Positions 12,206-23,529 of a DNA stretch of 64,000 nt are shown here, one piece after another. Origin of the DNA: Owenia fusiformis. Lineage: Eukaryota; Annelida; Polychaeta; Sabellida; Oweniidae. The translations under genes and the position numbers were made by a program. The stretch is from assembly GCA_903813345.2 (NCBI GenBank), contig CAIIXF020000004.1:412513-476512 (forward strand), in the 5' to 3' direction. Under the pieces are notes generated by a model. That model made no database searches. It was not told the DNA's origin and worked only from the letters and a program-made list of their open reading frames with translations. Numbering within the stretch: the first letter of the stretch is position 1; each line of letters starts with the position of its first letter.

Positions 12206-13710
12206 ATCACAAAGGAAGAATGGATGCATTTTTCAATATTTTCTTCTCTACTCTTGACTTTCTATCAGGATACCATCAGATCGATTTTTCTCGAAATTTC
12301 AAAACGCCATAACTTTTGAATCGGAAGTCGGATCGAAATTTGGTTTGCAGACTCGGATTCCTGAGAAAATTCTACCCTTAATTCATAACTCATATGTTAA
12401 ATTTGGAGAACTTTTTATTTTGACCTACTTTTCGGATACCATATCTCAAAAGTGGGTAGAAATACTTTCTGACGGCAAAAGGCTAACACTATTAGCACAC
12501 TTTGTCCTACCTGTATACAAAATTTTGAAGCAAATCATTTAAACATAGTGTCAGAATCGCAAAAATAAGGAAAAACTATGAATTTGACCTAGATTTTGAC
12601 CTGGGGATTTTGGTGTCCAAATTTTGAAGTTAGGTAGCCTTCGAGGTCCCTTTCTTTCATAGGCTTTCATTATTTTAAGCTGTACTTAGTCTATATCTCG
12701 AATTTTACACTTCAAAAAAATCTTTTTTCCCATTGACATAACATTGGGCACCAAATTTAGCGATTTTTGAGCTTTCAAAATGTCATAACTTCCGAACAGG
12801 AAGTCGGATCGAAATTTGATTTGCAGATTCGGATTCCTGAGAAAATTCTATACTTAATTCATAACTCAAACGTTAAATTTGGAGAATTTTTTATTTTGAC
12901 CTACTTTTCGGACACCATATCTCAAAAGTGGGGCAAAATACTTTCTGACGGCAAAAGGCTAACACTATAAGCACACTCTTGGCTACATGTATACAAAATT
13001 TTGAAGAATATAATTAATCTGTAGTGTCAGAATCGCAAAAATAAGGAAAAACTTTGAATTTGACCTAGATTTTGACCTAGGCATTTTGGTGTCCAAATAT
13101 TTATGAAAAGAAGGTCTTGTGGTCCCTTTCTTTTATGGGCTTCCATTATGTTTAGCTGTGCTTAGTCTATATCTCGTATTTTACACTTCAAAAAAATATT
13201 TTTTCCCATTGAATTAACATGGGGCACCAAATTTAGCGATTTTTGAATTTTCAAAACGCCATAACTTCTGAACCGGAAGTCAGATCGAAATTTGGTTTTC
13301 AGATTCGGAATCCTGAGAAAATTTCCTATAAGACTGATATCCTGGACATTGGATTCGGAGAACTTTTTTTTGGACCTCGTTTTCGGACACTGATATCTCG
13401 AAATCGGTTTGAGATACCAAAAAACTAAATCGACCCTAGATTTTCTACTTTTTTATGAGGAACACAATGAAAAAAAACCGGATCAAAAATATTGAAGGAC
13501 GACCGAGAAAATCGAAAAAAGTGACAAAGTACTGGATTTGACCTAGTTCTTGACCTTTGACCTAGATAAAAATTTGACCCAATTTCCCACCAACTAGATA
13601 CTGAACCTAAATGAACTGTATAATGGTCTTTACTGGATACCTTATAGTTATTGAAAAAACTCTTAAAGAAAAATAATAAGAAGAAGAAGAAGAATACTGG
13701 CAAAAACAAT

Positions 13711-13786
13711 AGACTCCAGATTGACATCTGGAGTCTAATAAGAAAACTGGCAAAAGCAATAGACTCCAGATTTTCAATCTGGAGTC
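13711..13786. repeat. Two tandem tail hairpins of unit 3
   Basis: AGACTCCAGAT..ATCTGGAGTCT occurs twice, at 13711-13736 and 13761-13786, each preceded by ACTGGCAAAA(A/G)CAAT. It is the same tail motif as the single hairpin ending unit 2. Confidence 0.85.
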
Positions 13787-13929
13787 TAATAAGAAAAATG
13801 AAAACAAATGTCATCACTGGTTTTCAAACCCACTTTCTCGGGGCCTCTGACCGGACAAATAGTTCTCTATTCCAGCATGTTATTCGTTCAGACTTACTGA
13901 ACCCATTCTCGTATAGCTATTTAGATTAA

Positions 13930-15090
13930 TTGAGGTCTGTGATTTATTTATCTAAAGTGCTTAAACTTTAACAACACATAAATCACTCAATTAATTCGAA
14001 ACAAATGATTATCTTACTTTACATATGCAGTCCAAGTGAATCAGCAACCGTGAACGATGGATTTTGTAAGAGAAACTCATGGCCATAAACGCCAACAAAA
14101 AAATCTGTCCATTGCCTCTAGGCTGTCCCATACACTAAAGATGACCTCCTAATCAATTTTATAAAAACATAAATTACATGTATATTGGAGAATGTAGGCA
14201 ATACATTAAAAGCTGGATAGTAAATCTGAATTCCGTGCAGCTGCGACTGTTTTACCCATAGGATAATAATTTTTAAATAAAGAGAGCAGACCAAATCAAT
14301 CTGAGTTTATTTTACTTCGAGAGAAAGGTAATAGGTTTCTACCGCTGCTGCCCCCTTTATACTGATCCGAAACCAATTAGGTTTTACCATAGACGTTATT
14401 TGACTTCAGCTCTGTTAAACTTCCTTGGCCATCATTGTGGGTGGTCTTAGCGAAATATGGTGCTGAACTAGGTCTCTTGAAAGCCCATGACTTATAACTT
14501 ATAACTTAAAGGTGCAACAATTAGTGCAGAGGGGCCATTCAAAGATCATGGACCAGTGTCAAAATATATTTAAGTTTTGATATTTCATCAAGACTAACAT
14601 AGTACTATAGTTTTATAACTCCAAAGAAACCCCCTGGATGAACATTATTTCAGCTGATATATCTCTTGAAACATGGTGGATCTTAAAAATCTATAAGTGG
14701 GATTTTTTTTATAGAAGCTTTGAACTGAATTTACACTTCTTAATGCTGAAATTTATAGTTTATCCATACATTTTAAGAAGATAGGTATGTCAGAGAAGAT
14801 GTTAAGCCAAATGTTGCCCTATTAGCTCAGAAAAAGTAAAAGATTTCGAATTTTCTCTCTACAGGCCCTTGCTGCCCCTTTAAGATTAAATAGATGTTTT
14901 GACACCAAGCTATTAATTAAACGCAAACATGAATCTAAGAATTTAATGAGAAACAGTTTAAAACAGAGTACAGAAAATGAATCAAGTATTCCCAGAAATA
15001 TGACCGTTAAAAACTTCATTCCTCTTTCGAAAAGTTTTATAAAATTTGAACCAAATCTGTTCACTTGTGTTTGAGATTATGTTTTTACGA
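13930..15090. other. Gene-poor interval downstream of vWA copy C
   Basis: Short stretches of 14020-14170 resemble 17885-18045 beside exon 5 of copy B (CAAGTGAATCA and CTGTCCCATACAC blocks). They may be the decayed 3' end of copy C. Nothing else recognised. Confidence 0.35.
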
Positions 15091-15094
15091 AAAG

Positions 15095-15375
15095 AAGTGG
15101 CCATTTTGAAATTGAGTGGCCATCTTGAAAATGTCTTCTCAAGCAGAGCTCCTTTGTCTCAAGGCATCAGCACATAATATTTAAACTAAATCCGCGAACT
15201 ACTATTTTGGGTTATCAAAGATTCCGCTTTTTTTCCAGAAATGGCTGGCTTTTGGGAAATCAGCTGCCATCTTAGAAATTCCTTCTCAAGCGGAACTCCT
15301 GTGTTCAAAGGCATCAGCACAAAAATTGAGCCCAATCCGGCCACTGGTATTTGAGTTATATACTAAGAAATGGTA
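15095..15375. repeat. Two direct copies of a ~160-bp repeat
   Basis: GGCCATCTTG.AAATG.CTTCTCAAGC and AAGGCATCAGCACA recur about 160 bp apart, with a similar TTTACGAAAAG or TATACTAAGAA context around each copy. Confidence 0.65.
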
Positions 15376-15500
15376 CGTATACAACGGACTTCATTGCATT
15401 TTGGTTGTCGGTCAAGTTCAGCTGCGAAGTCCTTGAGGAATTGAATGCCACACTTCTCTTCATATGTGCAATCAAGCATCGCATTGACTCGGCTAAACCG

Positions 15501-15748
15501 AAAAAGAGTCGAAGGCATGCGAGGCGAATCCTGGAAACCCGGTGTAAAAGGGTAGGAGGTCCTATCAAATTATGGTCCTACTTTCCATTGATTTATATGG
15601 TGACCTAAATACAACTCTTTCCCTTATTATCGTATCCACAATCAGGGCAGTAAGGGCCTTTAAGAAAGGGGACCATAATCCCCAGGGGACCATAATTTCT
15701 TTCACACTGGGTTTTGAGGGCGCGACTTATGGCAACGAGTACTTCTGG
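15501..15748. mobile_element. hAT-like MITE inside exon 3 of vWA copy C
   Basis: Flanked by the perfect 8-bp duplication CTAAACCG (15493-15500 and 15749-15756), the hallmark length for hAT elements. Removing the insert restores the exon 3 sequence shared with copies A and B. Its ends (AAAAAGAGTCGAAGGCATG.. and ..CAACGAGTACTTCTGG) recur at 34551 and 35471. It contains the 167-bp core MITE at 15541-15707. Confidence 0.88.
15541..15707. mobile_element. Core MITE with GGTGTRAAAG ends, copy 1
   Basis: The ends GGTGTAAAAG and CTTTCACAC are inverted. The interior contains two GGACCATAAT..ATTATGGTCC-type blocks. Copies lie at 34591-34759 and 61288-61459. In this copy the orientation relative to the flanking hAT-like sequence is opposite to that at 34591. 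Confidence 0.75.
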
Positions 15749-16567
15749 CTAAACCGGCAAAGTCCCGGTTGTGCTGTCTTTGGGGGCGGGGGTGAATACT
15801 GGCACTTCTCGTGACATGGATGCACGAGGTCAATTAAAATAGAAAAAGTGTTTGTCATCATAATATATTATCATGTTTGGTTTGTCATTTTCAGTTGCAT
15901 TCTTGTTTTATAAAACGTTGGTACAATCCGCTGATAAAGTGTGATAAAATATATTAGCATGACATTGTGTTGACAGCCGCAGGTTAAAAGGGTATTTGTC
16001 ACCAGATCTAGATCTCTTGTCACACTGATGTACACATCCTGAATCCAAATTGAATCAATTATGTGCCTAGAACATTACATACTGGCATAAATATTTTAAT
16101 TTCCCGCCAAAAAGTAACACACAGGGTACAGCTTTTGTTTTTGACAATACAATGCTGGGCACTTCCTGTTTTCGATCATTTATGACATTGCTTTTACTTC
16201 AACATGCGTCTAAGGATTGCGTGTGTAATTATTTACGTTTAAAGGATTCCGTGTACCTTCCTGTATAAATTCAAAAGGACGTTAAGAGTAGACGTACGAT
16301 GGTCTTACCTCGTGGACAAACAACGTCCCTAACAAGTGATCAAACACTTCACTCAAAAGTTCCTTTGTGCATATTTTTTATCAAGCTTAAACCGATCTTC
16401 AGCTTTAGCCTGTGTATTTAGTTGTTCAATAGTCTCAGGTAACAATTTACGGACCTTCTTGTTTGGTAACTCAATAACGATAGTCCGCACTGTTTCACGC
16501 AATTTTTGGACAGCATCCGTAGTTTCTTTGATGTAATTCTGAGGTTGTGTGCGTCCATCTGTTAAGG

Positions 16568-16977
16568 TACAGCTGGAAAATAACATTTTGGTAAAAAATT
16601 GCTATACCTGAACATGTTATTTTCTGGTACAAAATAAAGTATGAAGTCATGAGTCAATTTCCTTGCTTTTTTCAGAAAAGTATCATTACATTGTCTTCTT
16701 TTAGTATATCTGGTAAGAGGTCAATGGGAACTCCAGGAAATTCTGATATTTTTACACTTTCTATTTTTCCAAACTTTCATTCAAAGTTTCCAGACAACAA
16801 AGGAGCTACTATTGACCTGTTTCCAGGTTTACTAAAAGTAGACAGTGTAATGATACTTTCCTGAAAAAAAAACCCAAAGAAATACATACATGCCTTCATA
16901 CTTAATTTTGCACCAGAAAATAACATGTGCAGGTATAGCAATTTTATACCAAAATGTTACTTTCCAGCTGAGCCTTA
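16568..16977. mobile_element. MITE with TTAA-flanked ends in vWA copy C
   Basis: The left end GG(TA)CAGCTGGAAAATAACAT and the right end (reverse complement) GGCTCAGCTGGAAAGTAACAT match, and so do the subterminal blocks (GCTATACCTG / CAGGTATAGC). TTAA abuts both ends, fitting a piggyBac-type target. It breaks vWA copy C right at LTDGRTQ. Confidence 0.65.
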
Positions 16978-17428
16978 AGGTGCGGTGGTATTTAACAGGA
17001 AGTGACAAAACAAAAAGTGACAAAACCATGCTGGATTTTGACATTTTTTCGAACCAAGATAACAGAGTTTTGTTTTAACCTCCAGTCAGTTTAATTAGTT
17101 CCATGTGTCATTTCTTGTCATTTACATGACCAGGAACAAAAATGGAAATGGTCAAAATTACCCTAAACATGATGAAATAACTTTTTCAGCCCTCTGAAAA
17201 TGTGACTGAAAAATACCTAAAAGTAAAAGAAAGGTCACTGAACAGAATATTTTGAATTTTTCAGAAAATGTGCCCAATATAGTGCTCTAAATGATACAAT
17301 TTTGAAAATTTTATGCCATTCATAGAAAAGGAAAAAAATGAAAACAGCTAATTGGAAAGCGATCTATTTTCCTTTTTATGACCGCTGTTTTTGTTCCAGA
17401 CAATTTTCTAAAATTTCAAAGATTGTGT

Positions 17429-17785
17429 GTAGCAGTGTTTCAGAATAGACACTGCGGCGGGCAGATGAAGAAATCACCAAAATTTGGAGAAGATAGTCCC
17501 TGTTTTCATAGATATACTCAATTTTCATAAAACTTAGAAATATAAAAAGAAATATACGCGGTAAGATTTAGAGTTAAAAGTCTTGCTGGTAATGTTTCAC
17601 CGCACGTGTGTTAATTAGTTAATACGTGCAATCCAGCCAATGAATGTCTAGATTTTACAATCACGTGAAACCAGCATGAGACAAGAACCAATCACGTTTG
17701 TTTTTTTGTTACGAAGTTCCCATGCTTACGATAAACGATCTGCCCGCCGCAGTGATATGTTGAAGACTAGCACTGCATGGGAGTT
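17429..17785. mobile_element. MITE with CACTGCGGCGGGCAGAT ends
   Basis: CACTGCGGCGGGCAGAT (17451-17467) is inverted near 17741-17757. Beyond it, the right end reads CACTGCATGGGAGTT, matching the left end of the second copy at 32305. Non-coding. Confidence 0.75.
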
Positions 17786-17992
17786 CGCGCGGTGTATACA
17801 ACGATTTGGAAACAACACCTTCATGGTATGATTCAGCAAACAATGCACTGAGTCCAGGGCTTAAATCTTTTAATCAATCATACGTTGCACATACAGTCTA
17901 AGTGAATCAACGATTTTGTCCGATGCGTCAACCCGGACGTTACCCTCCTATGAAGTACCCAATCCTTGCCGCCATTGCCACCAACTACCATG

Positions 17993-18264
17993 CTATCCAA
18001 TTGTTCTGGACTGTCCCATACACGAAATATCACTTCCTAATGAGTAAAACAAGTGAATTGAATGGTAGCTGTGTGCAAACCAGATTCGTTGAGATTCTAT
18101 AGGCATTATATAATTTTGTATAGTTAATATGTATAAGAGATCGTTGATCAGAATCTTTACCCTTTTCTCGCCTACATAATGAAACACTCGTGCATTTTCT
18201 TTTACTGCAAAATGCACCCGTGCATGTTCCTTCCAGGCAGTCATGACTTCCTCAAAGGTCTTTC
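17993..18264 (-). CDS. vWA secreted protein copy B, exon 5 (probable last exon)
   Basis: The acceptor TGCAG precedes GAAAGACC. One base carried over from exon 4 completes G, giving PPG-KTFEEVMTAWKEHAR and continuing VHFAVKENARVFHYVGEK to a TAG. This part is charged, probably helical, and contains no Cys before the last few residues. The exon may instead end at a GTAAAG donor near 18164. The matching exon of copy A is cut off after KEHAR by a MITE, so the extent cannot be confirmed by comparison. Confidence 0.55.
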
Positions 18265-18658
18265 CTGCATAGAAACATATGTAGATGATTAATATTTGTT
18301 AATGTAATCAATATATATTAATGTGAAAGGGGAAAGGGGGTATTAGACATTCTTTCTTTTCACGTTAGATCATGGTTTTTGGCTATATGGGGTTTGTTTT
18401 TCTTGACTGGTATGCACTTAGAGTTTGCTTTTTCTTGCTAAGTTCCATTACAACTTTTGGTCCTTTGCCTTTGGCACCAGTGCTTATATATTTAATGACA
18501 CGTTAGGGTTACATGAATGTTATGGGCTGTGGTTGTTTTTGTAAATGGACGTCACAGCATAGATCAAGATATTGTTTTAAAGCTAGTATTTTGTATAGTT
18601 GAAATCAATTACTTTGGACAAATGAACAATCAGAGAGAGTTCTGAAGTTATCTCACAC

Positions 18659-18905
18659 CTGGCGGGTATTCAATCTCGCGAAATACAGCTATCAGATGTT
18701 CACACTTTAACGAAGCTCTTGGCATAATAGCATCTATCTTCTCTTGTGACAGATTGAGACCAAGAGTTAGTATCGCAAAGTCAACATAGTCCATAATTGG
18801 TTGTACTTGACATGTGAACCGCGAATCCTTTGTCAAGAGAGCCTTCTGTAGATACCCTGCACTTTCACATCCGTAGATAACATAAAGACGATTCTCTGCA
18901 ACTGC
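18659..18905 (-). CDS. vWA secreted protein copy B, exon 4
   Basis: This 247-bp exon is the same length as exon 4 of copy A. It starts after TTATAG with GCAGTTGC (AVAENRLYV) and ends at CCAG|GTGTGAG (EIEYPPG). The product segment contains three Cys (GCES, FTCQV, LKCEH) and the stretch DFAILTLGLNLSQEKIDAIM. It differs from copy A by a few conservative substitutions, and the frame is open. A near-identical 3' part of this exon and its upstream intron recurs at 60078-60272. No known domain is recognised. Secreted, by linkage to the signal-peptide exon. Confidence 0.75.
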
Positions 18906-19319
18906 CTATAAATAATCACTTTTTGTCTTACAATTTAAGCTTTGGCGTTGTACGTGCTTAACAAATTCAAGCAAACAAAAGGACGGGTGTCATTAAGGGC
19001 CCTTTTTAGCCACCAAAGATATCTGATAATAATGCATATCATATTGAAGAAAAATCATTTGTGCTTTATAAAATTACAATTTCAGCGAATTTTGAGCTTT
19101 GATGTTCACGCAACAGTCATTTAAAGATCATATACCATTTTTGGTGTTTTTACAAAAAAAATCGTTATTTATTGTTGTCGTTGTTATTGTTGTTATAAAT
19201 AATATATAAATATAATCCAATTTAAATATATTAAAATGTAATATATGAAATACTGAAGAAAAGATATGATTAAAACTGTTTTCATGGAAAAGCACATAGG
19301 GTAATATTGGCAAAATGCA
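18712..19319. repeat. Source of segmental duplication (copy at 60078-60688)
   Basis: Includes most of vWA-B exon 4, the start of intron 3 and the first ~340 bp of the 2.2-kb element. The duplicate is almost identical, including an identical 60-codon open frame at 18942-19124 and 60309-60491. Confidence 0.9.
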
Positions 19320-19606
19320 AATGCTATTTTGGTAGGTTCTAGGCTAGCAATGGGTACATTTCGACTGTGACTGTAGTGGATTACTATTGTACTATTGACT
19401 TTTATCAACATCACAGGGCAACATTTAAGCAACTTAAATACAAGGAAAATCAATGATTTCCTCTCATTTCTAAAACGAGGAACAAAAGCATGAATTCAAG
19501 GAAAATAAATGATGGCCTCTGCCAAAATATAACATATGAGAAAGTTGTGGCACAGTAAAGGATATGTACAGGATATCATTTGATTTTAAATGATTTTATC
19601 TCCGAG

Positions 19607-19663
19607 TTGATATCAATATCTTGCCAAGTTAGCATAGCGAATTAGCGCAGATATTGATATCAA
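19607..19663. repeat. 15-bp stem hairpin in the 2.2-kb element
   Basis: TTGATATCAATATCT pairs with AGATATTGATATCAA around a 27-nt loop. A matching hairpin is present in copy 2. Confidence 0.8.
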
Positions 19664-19846
19664 TGAGTGGATTAACACGATATCACGAAAATTCATAGAA
19701 TGTTCCATTTATCCAATAGTTTACCTATAAAACTAAACAAAACATATCAAAACAACATCCATTCATTCATTCATCCCCGTGATGTCATGAAATCACTATG
19801 TAACAAAACTCATCATATTGGTGGTAGTTTTCAAATCCCTGGCAAA

Positions 19847-19891
19847 AGGTGATATCTGTGAAATATTTTCCGTATTCCACAGATATCACTT
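19847..19891. repeat. 14-bp stem hairpin in the 2.2-kb element
   Basis: AGGTGATATCTGTG pairs with CACAGATATCACTT. The mirror copy lies near 26215-26260. Confidence 0.8.
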
Positions 19892-21299
19892 TTTCCACGC
19901 ATTTGCAAAATATCATAAATATGTTTTCATGTTACCCAACTATGGGATAAAGAATAACAAATAGGTAAATGATTGAATTACCACTCCAAAAATATTAAAT
20001 ATGAGGGTTTAAAGAAAGAATATTGAATATGAGATTCAAAAAGTAGCAACTCATGTCTCACATTACCCAAACCCTCATATATATACTGTATATCAATGTT
20101 ATTTACAGGGAGGATTAAATATGGTGTGTATAGCAATGGTCAATACGATATTTCCAGAGGGAATATCTTCTTTCTCTAGAAGCTGAACCCAAACTCAGTC
20201 ATGACATGGAAGCTAACTTTTGCCGAATTAATAGAAACTTGTTTTTTTATTTTTGTGTTCTATATTTGAGATGAAATAATATGAGATTCATTTCTACAAG
20301 AGGATGGAATGAATGTGAACTTGTATATTGAACTATACTCCTTTTCTGAATAAATATAACAACATTTTATCCAAGCCAATTAAGAAAACCAAGGCCAATG
20401 AGTGTAATTTATGCCCAGTTAAACTAACACAATAACAACTTTTTGTCTGGACTCACTTATTATGTAAGAATGAATTGTATTACTGTTTACTGCATTAAAT
20501 GTCAAGTATGCTATCTGTATTTAATTTCAAATGCCTATCTCACTTATCGAAGGTATGCAAGAAATGTTATTTTGAAACAAATTCAGCACAACCAAAACCA
20601 CGTCCACATATATGACAAATCCAAGATGGCTGGCACAATTTTAGATCCATGCACATGTGAAGAAGTTAGAAATACACATGAATCACAAGTCTCATCCCAA
20701 ATGAAATCGGCAGTTTAGGTTCTCACACATATCAACTCTATTCCTATATACTTTATATTTGTAGTAAGGCTTGTGATCTAGGTAAACTTAGCATGTTCAT
20801 GTACCTCCTATCCTCTGAAACTAAGAACAGAAATAATGACTTCAATTGAGAAAAATGTATCTTATGGGCTCCATATACATTTTGAGTGGCTGTCCGGCTT
20901 AAGTTAGATACTACTGATAATCTGAGATTGAAAATTATGTCAAGTTTAGTCCTCAGCCTCTCATAACCGATAACTTTGAGGTAATTGTGTTGTTACTGCA
21001 AAAACCTCTATTTCTTCATCACAAATCTACCATCTTTTACATCTGTCAAAACCCCTCCTTTCATGTTAATTTTCAGACTTTTGCTTGTGCCATCATTAAA
21101 TATATATATTCAACTTGTTATTCAGAATATTTTAAGAAATTTTCATGAGGTTTTTTATTTTTTTTACAGATAAGTCAGATAAGAGGTAAATGGTCTATTA
21201 AAGGTTAAAGGTCTTATGATCTAATCTGGACGCTTATATACCCTATATAAAGATTCCTGAATAAATAACAGAAAATGCGTATCATAATGTTAATATTCT

Positions 21300-21895
21300 G
21301 GGGGTCATTAACAGAACTTTCGCAAAGTTACGAATTCGTAATGAAATTCGTAAATATTTAAAAAGTTACGAATGACTTACGAATTCATAAAGTTACGAAT
21401 CGGCCATCAACAGAACACTTTCGTAAGTCATTCATAAGTTTTATCGTTCGTAAACGAATTTCAAATTGTGACGTCATCTTATATCATTATTTAGCACAAA
21501 TAAAAATATGATGTCATTTGATATCATTGCGCGCTGTGATTAAACCTGTCTCCGCGATTTCAAAGATTCCCAGCTCAGGAACATATTTGCTTATCATGTA
21601 AGAATAGGTGAATATTTTAGCTTGAAACTTAACATGCATATAAAGAACAATTTCTTTTTGCCAACCTGTATACCTTACATAAAATTGGATGAGAAATATG
21701 CCATTCGCAAAGTTATGAAAGGGTCTGAGGTGCTATAAGTTACGAACGAAAGCACATGTGACGTCATTTTTTCGTAACTTTGCGAATCGTTCGTAACTTT
21801 ACGAAAGTTCTGTTAATGCACATTTACCAAATTTGTAAAATTAACAATTGACTTGCGAATTTGTAACTTTGCGAAAGTTCTGTTAATGACCCCCT
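21300..21895. mobile_element. ~596-bp MITE with GGGGGTCATTAACAG ends
   Basis: GGGGGTCATTAACAGAACTT at the left is inverted at the right (..AAGTTCTGTTAATGACCCCC). The interior is full of short ACTTTCG(C/T)AA-GTTACGAA palindromic variants. No coding frame. CTG abuts the left end and TG the right end. Target duplication uncertain. Confidence 0.85.
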
Positions 21896-22036
21896 GATCA
21901 TTTAATGTTAGAATAGATCATATTTGTATAGCATTTGCTTCCCATGTACAGCACATAAAATACAGAACGAAAATATTAACCTCTTGTTCTTTTGATGCAG
22001 AATGAGCTCTTCAAATAGAAGAAGAATTCGTAGTTG

Positions 22037-22257
22037 CATACCTGTCAGTAGTCTAAAAATTAATCGGGAAAATGTGTTGCAAATTGAATTCAATACAAAA
22101 TTTACGATGAAAACAAGTAAAAAATAAATCGGGACAAAATCGGAACATATTTGCCAAAAATCGGGACAAAATCGGGATCGGGACAGGCTTAAAAAAATCG
22201 GGACAGGCCCAAAAAAATCGGGGCAATCCCGATTAAAAGCGGGACTTGACAGGTATG
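22037..22257. mobile_element. MITE with CATACCTGTCA ends inside the LINE
   Basis: CATACCTGTCA is inverted at the right end (TGACAGGTATG). The interior has repeated AATCGGGACAGG blocks. It splits the 5' part of the LINE. MITEs of this terminus are frequent in invertebrates (from memory). Confidence 0.8.
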
Positions 22258-23529
22258 TGACTCTACGGATTGGTCCTGTTTCAGAAGCTGTATAAAGAAA
22301 GAATTCTGTGATTGGGAGGGGACTCAGTTTAATGAGGTTGAAAGTAAGTGGGTCTCTTGGAAAGAAAGGGTAATTAAGGCGGGAAATGAATTGGTGGGGA
22401 TGAAAACTGTTAATGCAAACTGCAGAAGCTTTTGGGACAATGACATTAAGCAACTGGTTAAGAATAGAAAAGAAGCCAATGAGTTCCATAGGTATTGGTC
22501 CAAATCAAAGTCCTCTGACCCAAATGTTCTTCAAGAGCTCTGGGAGAACTATATTGATTTAAAACGGCAAGTTCGTAAAAAGATCCAAGACAACCATGTA
22601 GCTAACCATATTAAAGTTATCACACTAAATGCAAAATGTAAGTCTAAATCTTCAAAAGGTTTCTGGAAAACACTGACTAAATTTAACAAGAAAAGCAACT
22701 ATCCTATACAAATTAAAGACCCAAATAATCCTGAAATCTGATCACTGACCCTAAAAAGGTTCAAGTCACCATTCTGGAGTATTGGAAAAATCTGGGAATC
22801 AAAAGTAAAAATCCGAAGTTTCAAATTAATGGCATGGCTGAAAAGGTAAGACTATTAGAAGCAGCTAATGATATTTCAGAGGATGCACTAACAGAAATAA
22901 TATTTGAGATGGATGATATTAGAAACATAATTTCGGTTCTCAATAATGGCAAAGCTTCAGGTATTGACCAAATCCCCAATGAGTTTATTAAGCAGGCTAA
23001 AGATTTTCTCATCAAGCCCCTTTTTAACCTCTTTAGACTGATAAAAATACATGAAACAATTCCTAATGAATGGAAATATGGTATTCTCAAACCCCTTCAT
23101 AAAGATAATGACCGTAAAATCCTTGATAATTATCGAGGAATAACCATTACATCAATTGTATAAAAAGTATTTTCCAGCATCTTAGAATCTAAAATCATGT
23201 CTTATTTTCAAAGTCATAACCTACTTGGACACTTACAAGGTGCCTTTCAAAAGGGTAAGCGCTTAGAAAACCACACATTCACATTGAAAGGATTATGTAG
23301 TATGAGAAAGTCAAATAGGTTGAAAACGTATTTGCATTTATTGATATCTCGAAGGCCTTTGATGTACTGGACAGGGATATGCTCTTCGTAAAGCTTTGGG
23401 AACGAGGAATCCAGGGTAAACTTTGGAGAACGTTAAAACACCTTTACTCTAATGTCCATAGCAGTGTCCTGTTTGGTAATATTTCTACTGATCAGTTTGA
23501 TTCCAACACAGGTGTTAAACAAGGGTGTA

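Larger units (their letters stand above)
11930..13795. repeat. Higher-order repeat unit 3 (three ~475-bp monomers)
   Basis: A variant head (palindrome TTGAACGAAGTTCAA) is followed by an A/G-rich microsatellite insertion (about 12050-12205), three monomers (anchors near 12325, 12800 and 13277) and two tandem tail hairpins at 13711-13736 and 13761-13786. The last monomer is again the terminal type. Confidence 0.85.
15392..16567 (-). pseudogene. vWA secreted-protein gene copy C (ruined)
   Basis: Two exon remnants match copies A and B. 16335-16567 is the C-terminal third of the vWA exon (LTDGRTQ, then ETVRTIVIELPNKK). It starts abruptly at an inserted MITE and ends in a frameshift after FKLDKK. 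15392-15829 is exon 3 (CTYEE.., ELDRQPKC region), split by a 248-bp hAT-like insertion with an 8-bp duplication. Its acceptor has AT where B has AG. No signal-peptide exon is seen upstream and the MIDAS half of the vWA domain is missing. The gene is non-functional. Confidence 0.8.
18982..21205. mobile_element. 2.2-kb DNA element, copy 1 (inverted copy at 24859-27102)
   Basis: Almost its full length is repeated in inverted orientation at 24859-27102. The ends are loosely inverted (GGACGGGTGTCATTAAGGGCC at the left; the other end, seen best in copy 2, is GGACATGCCATTAAGAGGCC). It contains two strong hairpins (19607-19663 and 19847-19891). A 91-codon open frame (20443-20718) survives in both copies but matches no transposase I know. 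Probably a non-autonomous element lying in intron 3 of vWA copy B. Confidence 0.75.

Noticed and set aside
11899-13786. Helitron 3' ends (hairpin followed by CTAA/CTAG)
   Set aside because: The hairpins are followed by CTAATAA, which loosely fits CTRR, but no 5' TC end, A|T target or Rep/helicase sequence was found.
21908-22489. 193-codon open frame on the minus strand
   Set aside because: It runs antisense across a MITE and the LINE remnant. Its repeated hydrophobic CPDF/GPVPIF segments are translated MITE sequence.
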